Source: Ktedonobacter racemifer DSM 44963 (GTDB lineage: Bacteria > Chloroflexota > Ktedonobacteria > Ktedonobacterales > Ktedonobacteraceae). From it: a stretch of DNA of 64,000 bases. Position 1 is the stretch's first letter. Each line of letters opens with the position of its first letter. The translations under genes were made by a program, and so were the position numbers. Location: positions 1 through 64,000 of the forward strand of contig NZ_ADVG01000001.1 in NCBI RefSeq assembly GCF_000178855.1. Reading direction: 5' to 3'. Below the pieces are notes generated by a model. It searched no databases and had not been told where the DNA came from. It saw only the letters and a program-made list of their open reading frames with translations. Positions 1 through 8,640 of this stretch are shown in pieces.

Positions 1-267
1 CTGCTTGGCTTTGCCCCGTGGAATCAACAGGTAGGCATGACCATCTTGATCTTCCAGAACGCAAAAAAGATGAAGGTCCAGAGTCTCCGTCGCCCGCGTT
101 CCACAGTAGTAGTGAATCGTTAATGCGAGACGAGCAAATGGATCATACGCCAGGTGGCGAACCCCATCTTGAAACACACGATCCAGGATGGCTTCATGTG
201 GGATACCATCCCGAATGTTGTGTATCGACGAGGTGTGAAAGGAGTTCTCTTCGGACTGTTTATTCAT
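1..267 (-). CDS. Tyrosine-type site-specific recombinase, partial
   Basis: The minus strand is open from an ATG at 267 to the window edge (89 codons, C-terminal part outside). The residues GTRATETLDL resemble the helix carrying the first catalytic arginine of phage integrase/XerC-type recombinases (commonly TGLRxSELLxL), followed by a strand ending IPRGKAKQ, like the usual xxGKGxK turn. Only a short stretch precedes this motif, so either the N-terminal DNA-binding domain has been lost or this is a shortened copy. An in-frame stop lies about 35 bases upstream of the ATG. No strong ribosome site is visible. Family call is moderate; function as an intact enzyme is doubtful. Confidence 0.5.
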   Translation of the reverse strand, partial: MNKQSEENSFHTSSIHNIRDGIPHEAILDRVFQDGVRHLAYDPFARLALTIHYYCGTRATETLDLHLFCVLEDQDGHAYLLIPRGKAKQ

Positions 268-535
268 GAGGGAAAAGCGTTCTTTTCCTTGTCTTTATTT
301 GATTGAACGGTCAGGCTCGAAACTTCCATTTCGGCTAAATAAATGGTCACATGCACGGAAGGCACTTTCTACCTCATCAATAGGGTTGTTCCTACGTACA
401 AGTTGACACTACCCTCTTGCAGACATAAAACTGGCCTATTCAGATCGAAAAACATGCAATTGAGAGAAAGTAAGCAACCTTGGGGTAAAATAGTAGTGCA
501 TTTTATCTTCCATAAAAAAGGAATTGAATTTACCT

Positions 536-1801
536 ATGAATTCGCCCTTGTCGCAAATGCAAACAGCACGGCCCACAACGGCATCACATTCGTTGCAGAA
601 TGTCTGGCTCTGGATTGTTACCTATGTCATCGCCAATATCAGCATGGGGACAGCAAGCATGGCGATTATAACGTTTCTTCTGCCGCTGCACATCACAAAA
701 ATTGCTCCGCAACAGCAAACGTTTTTATTTTCTCTCGTCGTCACCTGCGGCGCGCTGGCAAATGTCCTCGCGAACCCTCTTACTGGCATGCTGATTGATC
801 GCTCTTCATGGGGCACACGAAACTATCGTCTCTGGATGCTCATTGGCTCCGTATTTCTCTCGGTTGGCCTCTTGCTCGCAAGTCAGGCTCATACCATTGG
901 CTTACTTACCACCGGAATTGTTGTATCTCAATTTGGTGTCGGGGTTATCATGGCTGCGCTTAGTGCCTTCCTACCTGGGGTCCCTATTCGCAGGCGTGCC
1001 ATCACGTCTGGATTGGCTGGCATGGCCCCTATGGTGGGAAATGTATTCGGGCAAGCATTGGGGGCGCACACAAATCTATCCTCCGCCTATCTATTGCTCC
1101 TGGAAGCCTCGATCATGTTTCTTATCGTCTTTCTGTTCTCTTGTCAGGAAAAGGCATTCCATCAAGACCATGCACAACTCGCTCCCGATCATGTTCAGCA
1201 ACAACGTACGAGCAAACGCTTGCGCCTCACCCGTGACTTCGTACTAACGTGGATATCCCGGCTCTTCTTGTTCCTGTCATTCACAACAACCTTAAATTAC
1301 TTAGCATTTTTCTTACTCGATATCAAGTATCCGCAAACAAGTGGCCAACCACTGAGCACAGGTTTACAGATATTCTTTCTCTTGTTTACCGCGAGCTTGC
1401 TCATTGGCTCGTTTGCGGCTGGATGGCTTTCAGATCACCTACAAAAACGCAAAATTTTTGTCATTGCCGGTTCGCTCTCCGTCATGGTCACTCTGCTTCT
1501 CTTTATGCTTACAAGGAACTGGTCAGGTATCCCTCTGCTTGCAATTCTGTTTGGTTTGAGCATGGCAATATTCTTGAGTAGCGATCTGGCACTCGTGACG
1601 CAAATTCTTCCAGCGCAAGAGGATGCTGCACGGGATCTGGGGTGGATGAATACATGCATCTTTTTACCCATGGTCCTGGGTCCCCTGGTAGCGGGGCTCA
1701 TTTTAGAACAAACGCACAACAGTTATGTTGTTTTGTTTGCAGTCCTCGCATGTTTCGCTGCCCCTTGCCGCTGCCACCATGTTCTTCGTGAAGGCACATG
1801 A
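536..1801 (+). CDS. MFS transporter, probable 3' frameshift
   Basis: A polytopic protein of about 420 residues with roughly 12 hydrophobic segments and the major facilitator pattern: the loop after the second helix reads NPLTGMLIDR and the equivalent loop of the second half reads AGWLSDHLQKRK. It is probably a drug or metabolite exporter in the cytoplasmic membrane; the substrate cannot be told. I prefer ATG at 536 with AAAGGAA 12 bases upstream over a TTG at 524. The last helix degenerates into AAPCRCHHVLREGT. One base over, the frame reads LAAATMFFVKAHE and stops at 1805, a much more natural end, so a single-base frameshift near 1760 is likely. A palindromic terminator follows at 1844. Confidence 0.8.
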   Translation: MNSPLSQMQTARPTTASHSLQNVWLWIVTYVIANISMGTASMAIITFLLPLHITKIAPQQQTFLFSLVVTCGALANVLANPLTGMLIDRSSWGTRNYRLWMLIGSVFLSVGLLLASQAHTIGLLTTGIVVSQFGVGVIMAALSAFLPGVPIRRRAITSGLAGMAPMVGNVFGQALGAHTNLSSAYLLLLEASIMFLIVFLFSCQEKAFHQDHAQLAPDHVQQQRTSKRLRLTRDFVLTWISRLFLFLSFTTTLNYLAFFLLDIKYPQTSGQPLSTGLQIFFLLFTASLLIGSFAAGWLSDHLQKRKIFVIAGSLSVMVTLLLFMLTRNWSGIPLLAILFGLSMAIFLSSDLALVTQILPAQEDAARDLGWMNTCIFLPMVLGPLVAGLILEQTHNSYVVLFAVLACFAAPCRCHHVLREGT

Positions 1802-1843
1802 ATGACCCGCTTTGTGAAGGGAATGAATGATACTTTCCTTTAT

Positions 1844-1877
1844 GTATGGAATCCGTTGGTACCAACGGATTCCATAC
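1844..1877. terminator. 34-bp perfect palindrome
   Basis: Two 17-base arms meet with no loop (left arm GTATGGAATCCGTTGGT). It lies 40 bases after the MFS gene stop, so a terminator role is likely. There is no T-tract. It belongs to a set of long gene-end palindromes in this window. Confidence 0.6.
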
Positions 1878-1962
1878 CCAAGCAACCATCCGCGCGACTG
1901 TGACATGGCCAACAGTCACAGTTCGCACTAAGTTCAACAAATGACGCAAAATACACGTCACG

Positions 1963-2130
1963 ATGCTTCAGCACTGGCGTATTGATAAAGAGCAGCTCTT
2001 AGGACAACCTTCATTGATGGCCGATCTTCGCAATCTGGTCCTCCCGCTTCAGCAAGAACCACCATCCCAACAGGATGAGGCGATGCGAGATGCCTTCCGC
2101 CAGGCGGCCCACCCCAGGCAACAGTCTTAG
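1963..2130 (+). CDS. Small unrecognised ORF, 55 aa
   Basis: The ORF starts ATG CTT CAG CAC TGG and ends TAG. It is rich in Gln, Leu and Arg, with a protein-like composition (MLQHWRIDKEQLL at the start, RDAFRQAAHPRQQS at the end). There is no clear ribosome site and no family is recognised. It may be a remnant of a larger gene; the sequence on either side (to 2270) shows nothing else. Confidence 0.2.
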   Translation: MLQHWRIDKEQLLGQPSLMADLRNLVLPLQQEPPSQQDEAMRDAFRQAAHPRQQS

Positions 2131-2276
2131 CCCTACTGCTCACCATCACAGGCCGTCCTCTCTCTACGCCTGGCTCACACCGCCCACCACACTCCGCTGC
2201 TGCTGCTCTCCCACCTGCTCCTTTCCTTTTCCCACGAAACACGCCTGGAACATGCTCGTCGGCGCCGCGACCTACG

Positions 2277-2309
2277 AAAAAAAGAGCGGGTCGCCAGGAC
2301 TCGCTCTTT
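2277..2309 (-). terminator. Rho-independent terminator, copy A
   Basis: Read on the minus strand, AAAGAGCGAGTC pairs with GACCCGCTCTTT (one G.T-type mismatch) and is followed by seven Ts. It ends the remnant of a tandem-XRE gene at 2403 and is nearly identical to the terminator at 3205. Confidence 0.75.
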
Positions 2310-2402
2310 CACGCTCTACCATGGATGAAACTCTTTGCTCGCGGGGGGAATAGCAGGAGTATAAAACAACGCTTCTGCCCTGGTCTAGCTCACTAGGACC
2401 AA

Positions 2403-2475
2403 TCACGCTCCTCCTGCTCCTCTCTCCCAAAACAACGGCACAATATTCTCGGCAGGAAGCTCCGCTGCGCCACCC
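2403..2475 (-). pseudogene. 3' tail of a second tandem-XRE regulator gene
   Basis: The minus strand reads GAAELPAENIVPLFWERG..., nearly the same as the C-terminus of the intact regulator at 3330-4211, with a stop at 2403. Only about 24 codons survive. Together with downstream sequence and terminator it forms a roughly 200-bp direct repeat (2277-2475 versus 3205-3401). The upstream part of this paralogue is gone, which suggests duplication followed by deletion. Confidence 0.6.
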
Positions 2476-2665
2476 ATCGTGTGGTTTGCCAGCCAGTTTG
2501 TCCCAGCCGGACAAGATATCGGTCAATGATAAGTCAGACGGTTTATCGGTCAAAGCCGTGTTGTAGTTCATCTGCCAGAAAAAGCCTGTGTATGCGGCTG
2601 AGCAAAGAGGTACTTTTCCAGCAGAAGCACTTCGCTATGAATAAAACAGATGATATGAGTCGTAA

Positions 2666-3041
2666 TCAAGAGATGATACGTACAGTTCCCGAGATAATTT
2701 GCCCAGCGCTCATCCTGAAACAGCCATACACGCAGATAGCGGCAGAATGCCTCAAGAGGTTTTCCCTGTAATCGCACCTTTACATGAGCTTTTACTGCAA
2801 CAATTGCACTTTCTCCATATAATTGCATAACTGGTTCTTCGACAAACTCCACGGCAGTCTGAACAACAGCACCAGATGCATGACTTTCGATATCATCGCG
2901 TTTTCCCTGTACATTTCCCTCGACATCAATAAACACCAGATCATCATGTATTAAGCGTGCCAGGGCTTGTACATCATTGTTCACCATTGCCTGTTGAAAC
3001 TGCTTCTCAGCATGCACAATTTCCTCAAGGGAGTGGTTCAC
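2666..3041 (-). CDS. DUF4440/SnoaL-like (NTF2-fold) protein, frameshifted end
   Basis: Starts at GTG 3041 with AAAGGAG seven bases upstream. About 125 residues form the alpha+beta cone of DUF4440 proteins: HAEKQFQQAMVNND, LARLIHDDLVFID near residue 25, and the final strands YLRVWLFQDERW. These small proteins bind hydrophobic ligands or act as unassigned steroid-isomerase-like enzymes; no substrate can be inferred. The uninterrupted frame runs on to 2568 with an unrelated tail. Shifting one base after DERW gives GQIISGTVRIIS and a stop at 2666, the normal family ending, so I place the true end there. It stands alone between the two copies of a direct repeat. Confidence 0.65.
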
Positions 3042-3204
3042 TTCTCTCTCCTTTCATTCGGGCTAACAACAATTGTCTGTATGTCCACTTCCTCAAGCAT
3101 AGATACTCAAAGTAAAGAAATAAAGAAAGAAGAAACCCATGCTCATAGCATACTTTTCAACCAGAAGATGTCCCGTTTGACGCATATCTGAGAACACGAG
3201 TCCG

Positions 3205-3237
3205 AAAAAAAGAGCGAGTCCTTGCGACCCGCTCTTT
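3205..3237 (-). terminator. Rho-independent terminator, copy B
   Basis: On the minus strand AAAGAGCGGGTC pairs with GACTCGCTCTTT and is followed by seven Ts, about 95 bases after the stop of the tandem-XRE regulator gene. Partner of copy A at 2277. Confidence 0.8.
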
Positions 3238-3329
3238 CACGCTCTACCATGGATAAAAATCGTTGCTCATGGGGGGAATAGCAGGAGTAGATATCACACC
3301 AACGCGCTTGTACAGCACTCCAGGACCAA

Positions 3330-4211
3330 TCAAGCACCCCCTGCTCCTCTCTCCCGAAACAACGGCGCAATATTCTCGGCAGGAAGCTCCACTGCGCCAT
3401 CACGTGACCGAGCACTCGCCTCAATCACTCGCCGCAGACGGCTTTGCTCCTGCTCCTCCCCCTTGAGTGGGATCTGCTGTGCCATGGCCAGCACCAGCTC
3501 CTCGTCAAGATCAGGATAGATCCACTGAAGTACCTGACACGCAATCCCCTGAGCATTGGCCAGTGATTGCCGCTGGAGGTCAAGTTCGGTCCGCAATCCC
3601 TCGATGCGACGTTCCTCCAGCTGCAGCCGATACGCTTCCTCCTCCAGTGTTGCGACGCCCTCGACAGGCATGCTCACCACGCTCTTGCGAGACTCAGCAT
3701 CCGCCTCTCTTCCGCTCCGATCAACGCTGGCAGACGCTAACGTCGTGCTCTGCTTCTGGCGAGCCTCTAAGCTGGGAAACAGGTCTCGCCGGCGCATCCC
3801 AAACACCCGACAAAACTCCCACATGTAGTGCCTATTCGGCAAGACATACCCCTGCTCCCAACGACTGATACTTCCGCGCGCAGCCCCAACCTTCTGGGCC
3901 AGATCCTCCTGGCTCCAATTACGAAGGCGACGCTCTCGTCGAAGATAATTTCGATGCTCCCCCTGCCCTTCCGGTTGCTGCTCCTCCGGGGAAAGATCTA
4001 TCATCTTTCCCGCCATCAGCGCGGGAAACAATTCTCCTGGCTTCTTCTCATACAACGCCGCCAGCCTGCGCCGATAATAGGCCCTGAGCTCAACATGTCC
4101 ATTCTCCCAGCGACTAATCGTCGTCACCGCCACTCCCAATGCGCCCGCAACCTCCTCCTGCGAATAGCTACGCTCTTGACGGGCCCGCTTGAGCACATTC
4201 TTCATCTTCAT
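3330..4211 (-). CDS. Tandem XRE helix-turn-helix regulator
   Basis: About 293 residues. Two XRE/Cro-type DNA-binding domains lie in tandem: residues 1-60 (SQEEVAGALGVAVTTISRWENG) and about 78-140 (SQEDLAQKVGAARGSISRWEQG). An alpha-helical, Glu/Arg-rich segment (about 195-230, probably a coiled coil) and a short C-terminal tail follow. Start chosen at 4211 (MKMKNVLKRARQ), just after a G-run that can serve as ribosome site; the longer frame upstream is glycine-rich antisense noise. The preceding gene ends 15 bases upstream, so the two are co-transcribed. A duplicated 3' end of a paralogue lies at 2403. It is probably an autoregulating repressor; the target is unknown, though repeat-rich DNA lies upstream of the operon. 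Confidence 0.8.
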   Translation of the reverse strand: MKMKNVLKRARQERSYSQEEVAGALGVAVTTISRWENGHVELRAYYRRRLAALYEKKPGELFPALMAGKMIDLSPEEQQPEGQGEHRNYLRRERRLRNWSQEDLAQKVGAARGSISRWEQGYVLPNRHYMWEFCRVFGMRRRDLFPSLEARQKQSTTLASASVDRSGREADAESRKSVVSMPVEGVATLEEEAYRLQLEERRIEGLRTELDLQRQSLANAQGIACQVLQWIYPDLDEELVLAMAQQIPLKGEEQEQSRLRRVIEASARSRDGAVELPAENIAPLFRERGAGGA

Positions 4212-4225
4212 CCCCCCCCCTCTCC

Positions 4226-4756
4226 CTACAGCCACTCTATCCTGGTCACCTGGCCAGGATAAATCGTCACCTGCACCCGCTCCGTCGTCCCCGGCGAGGT
4301 CACGGTATAGTTCCCGGGCGCTAAGGCCGGAAACACCCCAGCCCACAGCTCCTCTTCCTCCCAGGCCTGCCGCCCAATCGTCGTCGCCACCTCAGGCGAA
4401 CAGTGGCGAAAACCCCGCCCAAGCAACAGATTGACTCCACGCTGGCGCACCGTCGCGCACACCAGGAGCGCCCCTTTATATCCATCCACTCCCAGGTCCA
4501 TCCCACCCTGTCTCTCACCCTGCTCCTCATCAGCCCTCGAAGAATGACGCAGTTGCATATACCACTGTAACAGACCAAAAAGCAGCCCCAACCCCGTAAA
4601 CACCACCGGTAACACCAGCCCCCAGAACCCAGGCAGCACCTGCTCCACGCTCAACACCCACAATACCAACCCCACCAGCACTAGCACACCACAACACACA
4701 ATCACCACACGTTCCCTTCGCCCACCTCGCAACGTCACCTTCACATTTTTTCGCAC
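4226..4756 (-). CDS. Small membrane protein with C-terminal beta (PEGA/carboxypeptidase-regulatory-like) domain
   Basis: Starts at GTG 4756, preceded by GAGGAG at eight bases. Two transmembrane helices (about residues 18-37 and 42-63) are followed by a soluble part. The last 40 residues (LAPGNYTVT...VTIYPGQVTRIEW) look like the small beta-sandwich repeat used as a surface-anchoring PEGA/CarboxypepD_reg-like module. It forms an operon with the downstream tandem-XRE gene (15-base gap). Function unknown; a membrane partner of the regulator is only an idea. Confidence 0.6.
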   Translation of the reverse strand: MRKNVKVTLRGGRRERVVIVCCGVLVLVGLVLWVLSVEQVLPGFWGLVLPVVFTGLGLLFGLLQWYMQLRHSSRADEEQGERQGGMDLGVDGYKGALLVCATVRQRGVNLLLGRGFRHCSPEVATTIGRQAWEEEELWAGVFPALAPGNYTVTSPGTTERVQVTIYPGQVTRIEWL

Positions 4757-5099
4757 TTCGCGTTCTCCTCTCTGCCATCAGGGCAGCACGCGACCTTCCA
4801 CCACCGACCAACAGCCAGGTGGAACACGAAAAACAGCAGGTGCATGCCCTGGATCCTTTTCCCTTCCTCATCCCTGCATCCGGCCAAGGTATGGAGTACA
4901 AGAAAGGGAAATACTATCGTTAATGCTGGGCATTGTACCATGCTGCCACTCCTTCTGTCCTTACCTCACATGCCTTTTCTGTCACACAACATTTTTCAGC
5001 GCAAACTCAAACACATGTGACAAAGTTGCTATGCTCCTGCTATGCATTTGTCAACCTGTACGTTCGACTTCATGCGAAGGATGGGGCATAATGGATTAG

Positions 5100-5144
5100 G
5101 ATATCTTAATTAGCAATGATATCTTGATTAGCAATGATATCTTG
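5100..5144. repeat. Direct iterons, 18-bp unit x2.5
   Basis: The unit GATATCTTGATTAGCAAT occurs at 5118, with one mismatch at 5100 and as a half unit at 5136. Such phased repeats commonly bind a regulator or replication protein. It lies about 340 bases upstream of the membrane-protein/XRE operon (which reads leftward). Confidence 0.6.
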
Positions 5145-5337
5145 TTTCTCGAATTGACGTTCCCTAGGAGGGAATGGACGTTCCCCTCGAAACAGTCCTC
5201 CCTGGAAGGGCTCTACTGGCACCTGGATCCTGCTCTCGCTCGCATGCCTGCATCCGGCCAAGATTTGGAGCATGCCCCCGAGACCACCACTTCCCGCCAG
5301 CTGGGCCCTTCCTCCCGCTCCTCCGCCTCCAGCACCT

Positions 5338-6181
5338 GGTAGCCGGCTACCACCTCGGCGAACAGTGCTCCTCACTGCCTCAGACAGACGATCCATCCAG
5401 AGAACGCATGCAGGCTCAGCAGCAGCAGCAGCCTCTCCCTCCTCTGGCTACAGACCATTCTCGAGCGCTGGAAACCACGTTTCCACACCCCCTCCTGGTG
5501 GACTCCTCTCCTCTCGAGCGCTTCTCCAGGCTTCACTCACTGGCACCATGTTGCCATTTTTCCCGCGTACGCTTTGCCTCCAGTCCCTATCTCCAAAGCA
5601 AGGCCAGGTCGCCCGATCGTCTCCTGCCGCCGTGCCATCCCTCTTCCCTCCTCCCTCTCACTGGAAACCTCGTTTCCACACCCAACCTCCAGAAGGACAC
5701 CCACTGGCAACCAGTTGCCACTTTTCCCCAGGGGGCGCCGGCAGCAAGCGCGTCGCCCTTCTTTCTCTCCGTAAAACGGGAACCTTCCGCCTTCGCCACC
5801 ACCTCCATACCTCAAAATCTATACGATATCGCATGCGTTTACACTCACAGACACCCTCTCCCCCCACAACGACCAACTCCGACCAACCATATCACCACCT
5901 GACGCCTCGCCTCTCCCGCTTCTCCAGGCTCCACCCACCGGCAACCAGTTGCCAGTTTCTTCCTCGCTATGACTATAGGCAAGAGACGCCACACGGGGGA
6001 CCACCCAATCGTCTACTGCTGCCGTGCCATCCCTCTTCCCTCCTCCCTCTCTCTGGAAACCTCGTTTCCACACCCAACCTCCAGAACGACACCCACTGGC
6101 AACCAGGTGCCACTTTTCCCTACTATGACTACAGGAAATAGAGCCGCCACACGGGGGACCACTCACTGGCAACCAGTTGCC
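5338..6181. repeat. Array of nine short palindromes GGNAAC-N-GTTNCC
   Basis: Palindromes of 14-15 bases occur at 5338 (GGTAGCCGGCTACC), 5470, 5542, 5663, 5706, 5940, 6055, 6098 and 6168. Two forms recur: GGAAACCTCGTTTCC (CAC in the first copy) and GGCAACCAGTTGCC. They are embedded in similar flanks (CCTCC..CACTGGCAACC..CACTTTTCCC), so the array grew by duplication of larger blocks. A decayed copy sits at about 6780. Arms are conserved while the centre varies, as for operator sites. Confidence 0.65.
5812..5925. repeat. Diverged repeat, copy 1 (partner 6675-6775)
   Basis: Shares ATCTATACGATATCGCATG followed by a similar C-rich tract (CACAGACACCCTC / CATAGACATACCCTC, then GACCAA..CACCACCTG.CGCCTC) with 6675-6775. 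Each copy ends next to a GGNAAC-type palindrome or its remnant. It is noncoding. Confidence 0.55.
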
Positions 6182-7208
6182 ACTTTCCCCAGGGGACGCT
6201 TTGCCTCCAGTCCCAAGGCAAGCACAGGCACACCACCCCCAACCTCTCCCCTCGCACGAACTTTCCTGGAGAGACACCCTTCGAGTTCTCCACATGGTAC
6301 CCCCTTTGGTTCTCTCTCTCCCGCCACATGACTTCACTCCGCTCTGCACGCACCCTCACCCACTCTGGTACACCCACGCTTGCCGGTTGATCTCCCATCC
6401 TTCCTCCAAAGGCATTCAGGCAGGCGGGAGAAGACGTTAGACAGCGTTAAGCAGCATCAGGCGGCAGGAGGCGGCGGAAGACCAGGCATGAGTGAGCATT
6501 AGACAGCGAAAGAAAGCATCAGCCAGGCGTCAGCAGGCGGGAGAGGGCATGAGGGATGTGTCGGGGGCGTGTTGAGGACGGGTCGGGGACGGGTCAGACA
6601 GAATCCCCTGACGCCGCATGCTCGGCTCTGTCCTCTCATGGCTCAGGCACAACCCGCTGCCTGCCCCATTCCACAGAAATCTATACGATATCGCATGCTT
6701 TACTCACATAGACATACCCTCCACAACGGCCAACCTCGACCAAACACACCACCTGGCGCCTCCTCTCTCCCTTGAGCACTGGAAACCTTCTTTACACACA
6801 ACTCGGTATGGTGTCGACCTCGCAACTCATTGTATCCGGGGACACCATCCTTCCAGCTGGAGCACCAACAAATGCGAACACCACCTGCGGACAAGAACGC
6901 GCCTGCGGTGTCCATAACCAAGAACAACCAGGTCTCTCTCAGCGCCTGAAGGTACAATAAAGCGCCTGCGGTACAATATGAAGAGGAATGCAAGGGAAGC
7001 CAACGTTACCTCCAAGGTGCAAGCTGAGGAGAGGGGTTTCGCCGTTCCCATTTCAAAACGGCCTCCGTAAGGGGGACGGGTTGCGTAGGCAGCAATTCCT
7101 CCTTGCCCCAAACGAGTGAACGCCAGCACCAAGCAGATAGATGATCCAATCATCTTACCCGAACCTACACGATGACAAGCACGAGGAGGATGCTCATATG
7201 GATGATAT

Positions 7209-8186
7209 GGAAGCGTCAGAACTGAGAGCTCAGTCTGGTTTGAGGGCTCTTCTTGTGATACACTGACAGCCATCGAGAACACCTCAGAGAAGTAACCATG
7301 AACTGTCCGTATTGCTTATCGTTGGCAACCAAGCAACGCTGTAAGAAAACCTCCCTTGGCTATCGGACCTATCGGTGCCAACAATGCCAACGAATGTTCA
7401 ATGAGCGAACGGGAACTCCTTTTAACTACCTCGAATATCCTACGGATATCGTCTTGCTCGTCGTTTTCTATCGACTCCGTTATAAGCTGAGTTTACGTGA
7501 TCTTGCTGAGATGTTCCTGGAACGTGGTTTTGCGTTTACTCACGAGGCGGTTCGAGATTGGGAGGCGCGTTTTGCTCCCTTGATCGCAGATCAATTACGA
7601 GCAAAACGACGTGGTCAGGCTGGGATCTCCTGGCATGTGGACGAAACCTATGTGAGAGTCCAAGGAAAGTGGTGCTATTTGTATCGTGCCATTGATCAGG
7701 ATGGTAATCTGGTTGATTCCATGCTCAGTCAAAAGCGAGATATGAACGCCGCAAAGCGCTTTTTCCAGCAGGCCCTCCAGACAGTTGGCCAGGCTCCAGA
7801 GCAAGTGACGACAGATGGGCGCCGTTCGTATCCACGTGCGATTCGCGAGATCCTTGGCAAGGATGTTCTCCATCGATGGAACCATTACCTCAACAATCGA
7901 TTAGAGCAAGACCACCGTGGCATCAAACAGCGTTACTACCCCATGCGTGGGTTTGGAAGCTTCACATCGGCAGCGCGCTTCTGTCGGGCCTTTGATGAAG
8001 TGCGTCAATTTTTCCGGATTCGTACGGCCATGAAGCAACCTGTCTCCCTACAACAACAACGCGAGATATTTCGTCAGCGATTAGTGGCTCTACAGACTCT
8101 GGTGAAGGTGGCCTAACAGATAAGGGTTGGGCCAGAAGTGGCCAACACTGTTATTAGTTCCCTGGGTTCTCAGTTCTGACACATCC
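7209..8186 (+). mobile_element. IS6-like element with zinc-ribbon transposase, copy 1
   Basis: About 978 bp, bounded by imperfect inverted repeats (GGAAGCGTCAGAACTGAGA on the left; GGATGTGTCAGAACTGAGA read inward on the right) around a single transposase gene. The same element type recurs at 25535, 38800 and 42863. Its right end directly abuts a 5'-truncated gene, so insertion or IS-mediated deletion removed that gene's start. Confidence 0.8.
7298..8116 (+). CDS. IS6-family-like DDE transposase, zinc-ribbon type
   Basis: 272 residues. The N-terminal zinc ribbon has CPYC and CQQC pairs (residues 3-36). A helix-turn-helix-like region (LSLRDLAEMFLERG) follows, then the DDE core: WHVDETYV (first Asp), TTDGRRSYPRA (second Asp) and NNRLEQDHRGIK (Glu). 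The length fits intact copies of this group. It should cut and join the inverted repeats at 7209 and 8168-8186. It is 66-75% similar by eye to the three other copies here and appears intact. Confidence 0.9.
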   Translation: MNCPYCLSLATKQRCKKTSLGYRTYRCQQCQRMFNERTGTPFNYLEYPTDIVLLVVFYRLRYKLSLRDLAEMFLERGFAFTHEAVRDWEARFAPLIADQLRAKRRGQAGISWHVDETYVRVQGKWCYLYRAIDQDGNLVDSMLSQKRDMNAAKRFFQQALQTVGQAPEQVTTDGRRSYPRAIREILGKDVLHRWNHYLNNRLEQDHRGIKQRYYPMRGFGSFTSAARFCRAFDEVRQFFRIRTAMKQPVSLQQQREIFRQRLVALQTLVKVA

Positions 8187-8406
8187 CAGTTCGAGCACGA
8201 TGCAGGCGAAATCCAAACAGATCCGTGACCTGTTGGGCATGTATCCCATGGACCCGGATTGGTCGATCCCCTCCATGGTGGACAAGAACCCTTTGATCTG
8301 GATGCTTGAGGTGAATGGACTCATCATCGATGTGCGCCAAGCACCCAGGGAGTTCCAGGAGGCAGCATTCCGTAAAGGGTTGATTCCCTACATCCCCGAT
8401 GCCTGA
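8187..8406 (+). pseudogene. 5'-truncated gene, DUF6398-like C-terminus
   Basis: The frame MQAKSKQIRDLLGM...NPLIWMLEVNG...REFQEAAFRKGLIPYIPDA ends at 8406. The pattern NPLxWMLxVNGxxxDVR..P..xQEEAFRxGLIPxxP is what I associate with DUF6398 proteins, which are longer. The N-terminal part is missing at the IS boundary (8186), so this is a remnant. No second fragment is visible on the other side of the IS. 8407-8640 holds nothing recognisable. Confidence 0.45.
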
Positions 8407-8640
8407 TCGGTAACTCCACAAAGTCAAGCAGGCACACCGAAAATGTCCCAGAGCCTTTCTTACATTATCCCATACCTTATTTACCAGGTAGATCGAAGGG
8501 AAATGGTTCTGTATCTGCAGGAAGAGCAAGTTCGAGAAAATGCCAAAACCGCGGACTTGACCAGTTGGAAAAAGGGGTTCAAGTGGGTGATCCGATGCAA
8601 GCTGTCTGATTCACAATGCTCTTGCCTATTTTCGTAAAGA

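Larger units (their letters stand above)
4757..7208. other. Gene-free, repeat-rich region
   Basis: No convincing gene is present in about 2.4 kb. Plus-strand open frames over 5170-6140 are Pro/Ser/Thr-rich, overlap in several frames and follow the strand's strong pyrimidine bias, so I do not accept them. The region contains 18-bp iterons (5100), a duplicated 45-bp segment (4852 and 5222), an array of short palindromes (5338-6181), two diverged 100-bp copies (5812 and 6675) and a purine-rich stretch with repeated TTAGACAGCG (about 6439 and 6501). 6990-7208 shows nothing I recognise. Confidence 0.6.

Noticed and set aside
5174..6141. Long overlapping plus-strand open frames (up to 289 codons)
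   Set aside because: Pro/Ser/Thr-rich in every frame, no ribosome site, overlap the palindrome array and follow the strand's pyrimidine bias; the length is a by-product of few A-containing stop codons.
6990..7160. 5' end of a group II intron, from a GTGCAAGC-like start and structured look
   Set aside because: No matching domain V/VI or maturase nearby and no convincing GTGYG start; left unannotated.
8443..8637. 64-codon plus-strand ORF between the DUF6398-like remnant and the STAND gene
   Set aside because: No ribosome site or family, ends at random near the 3' end of the convergent STAND gene.
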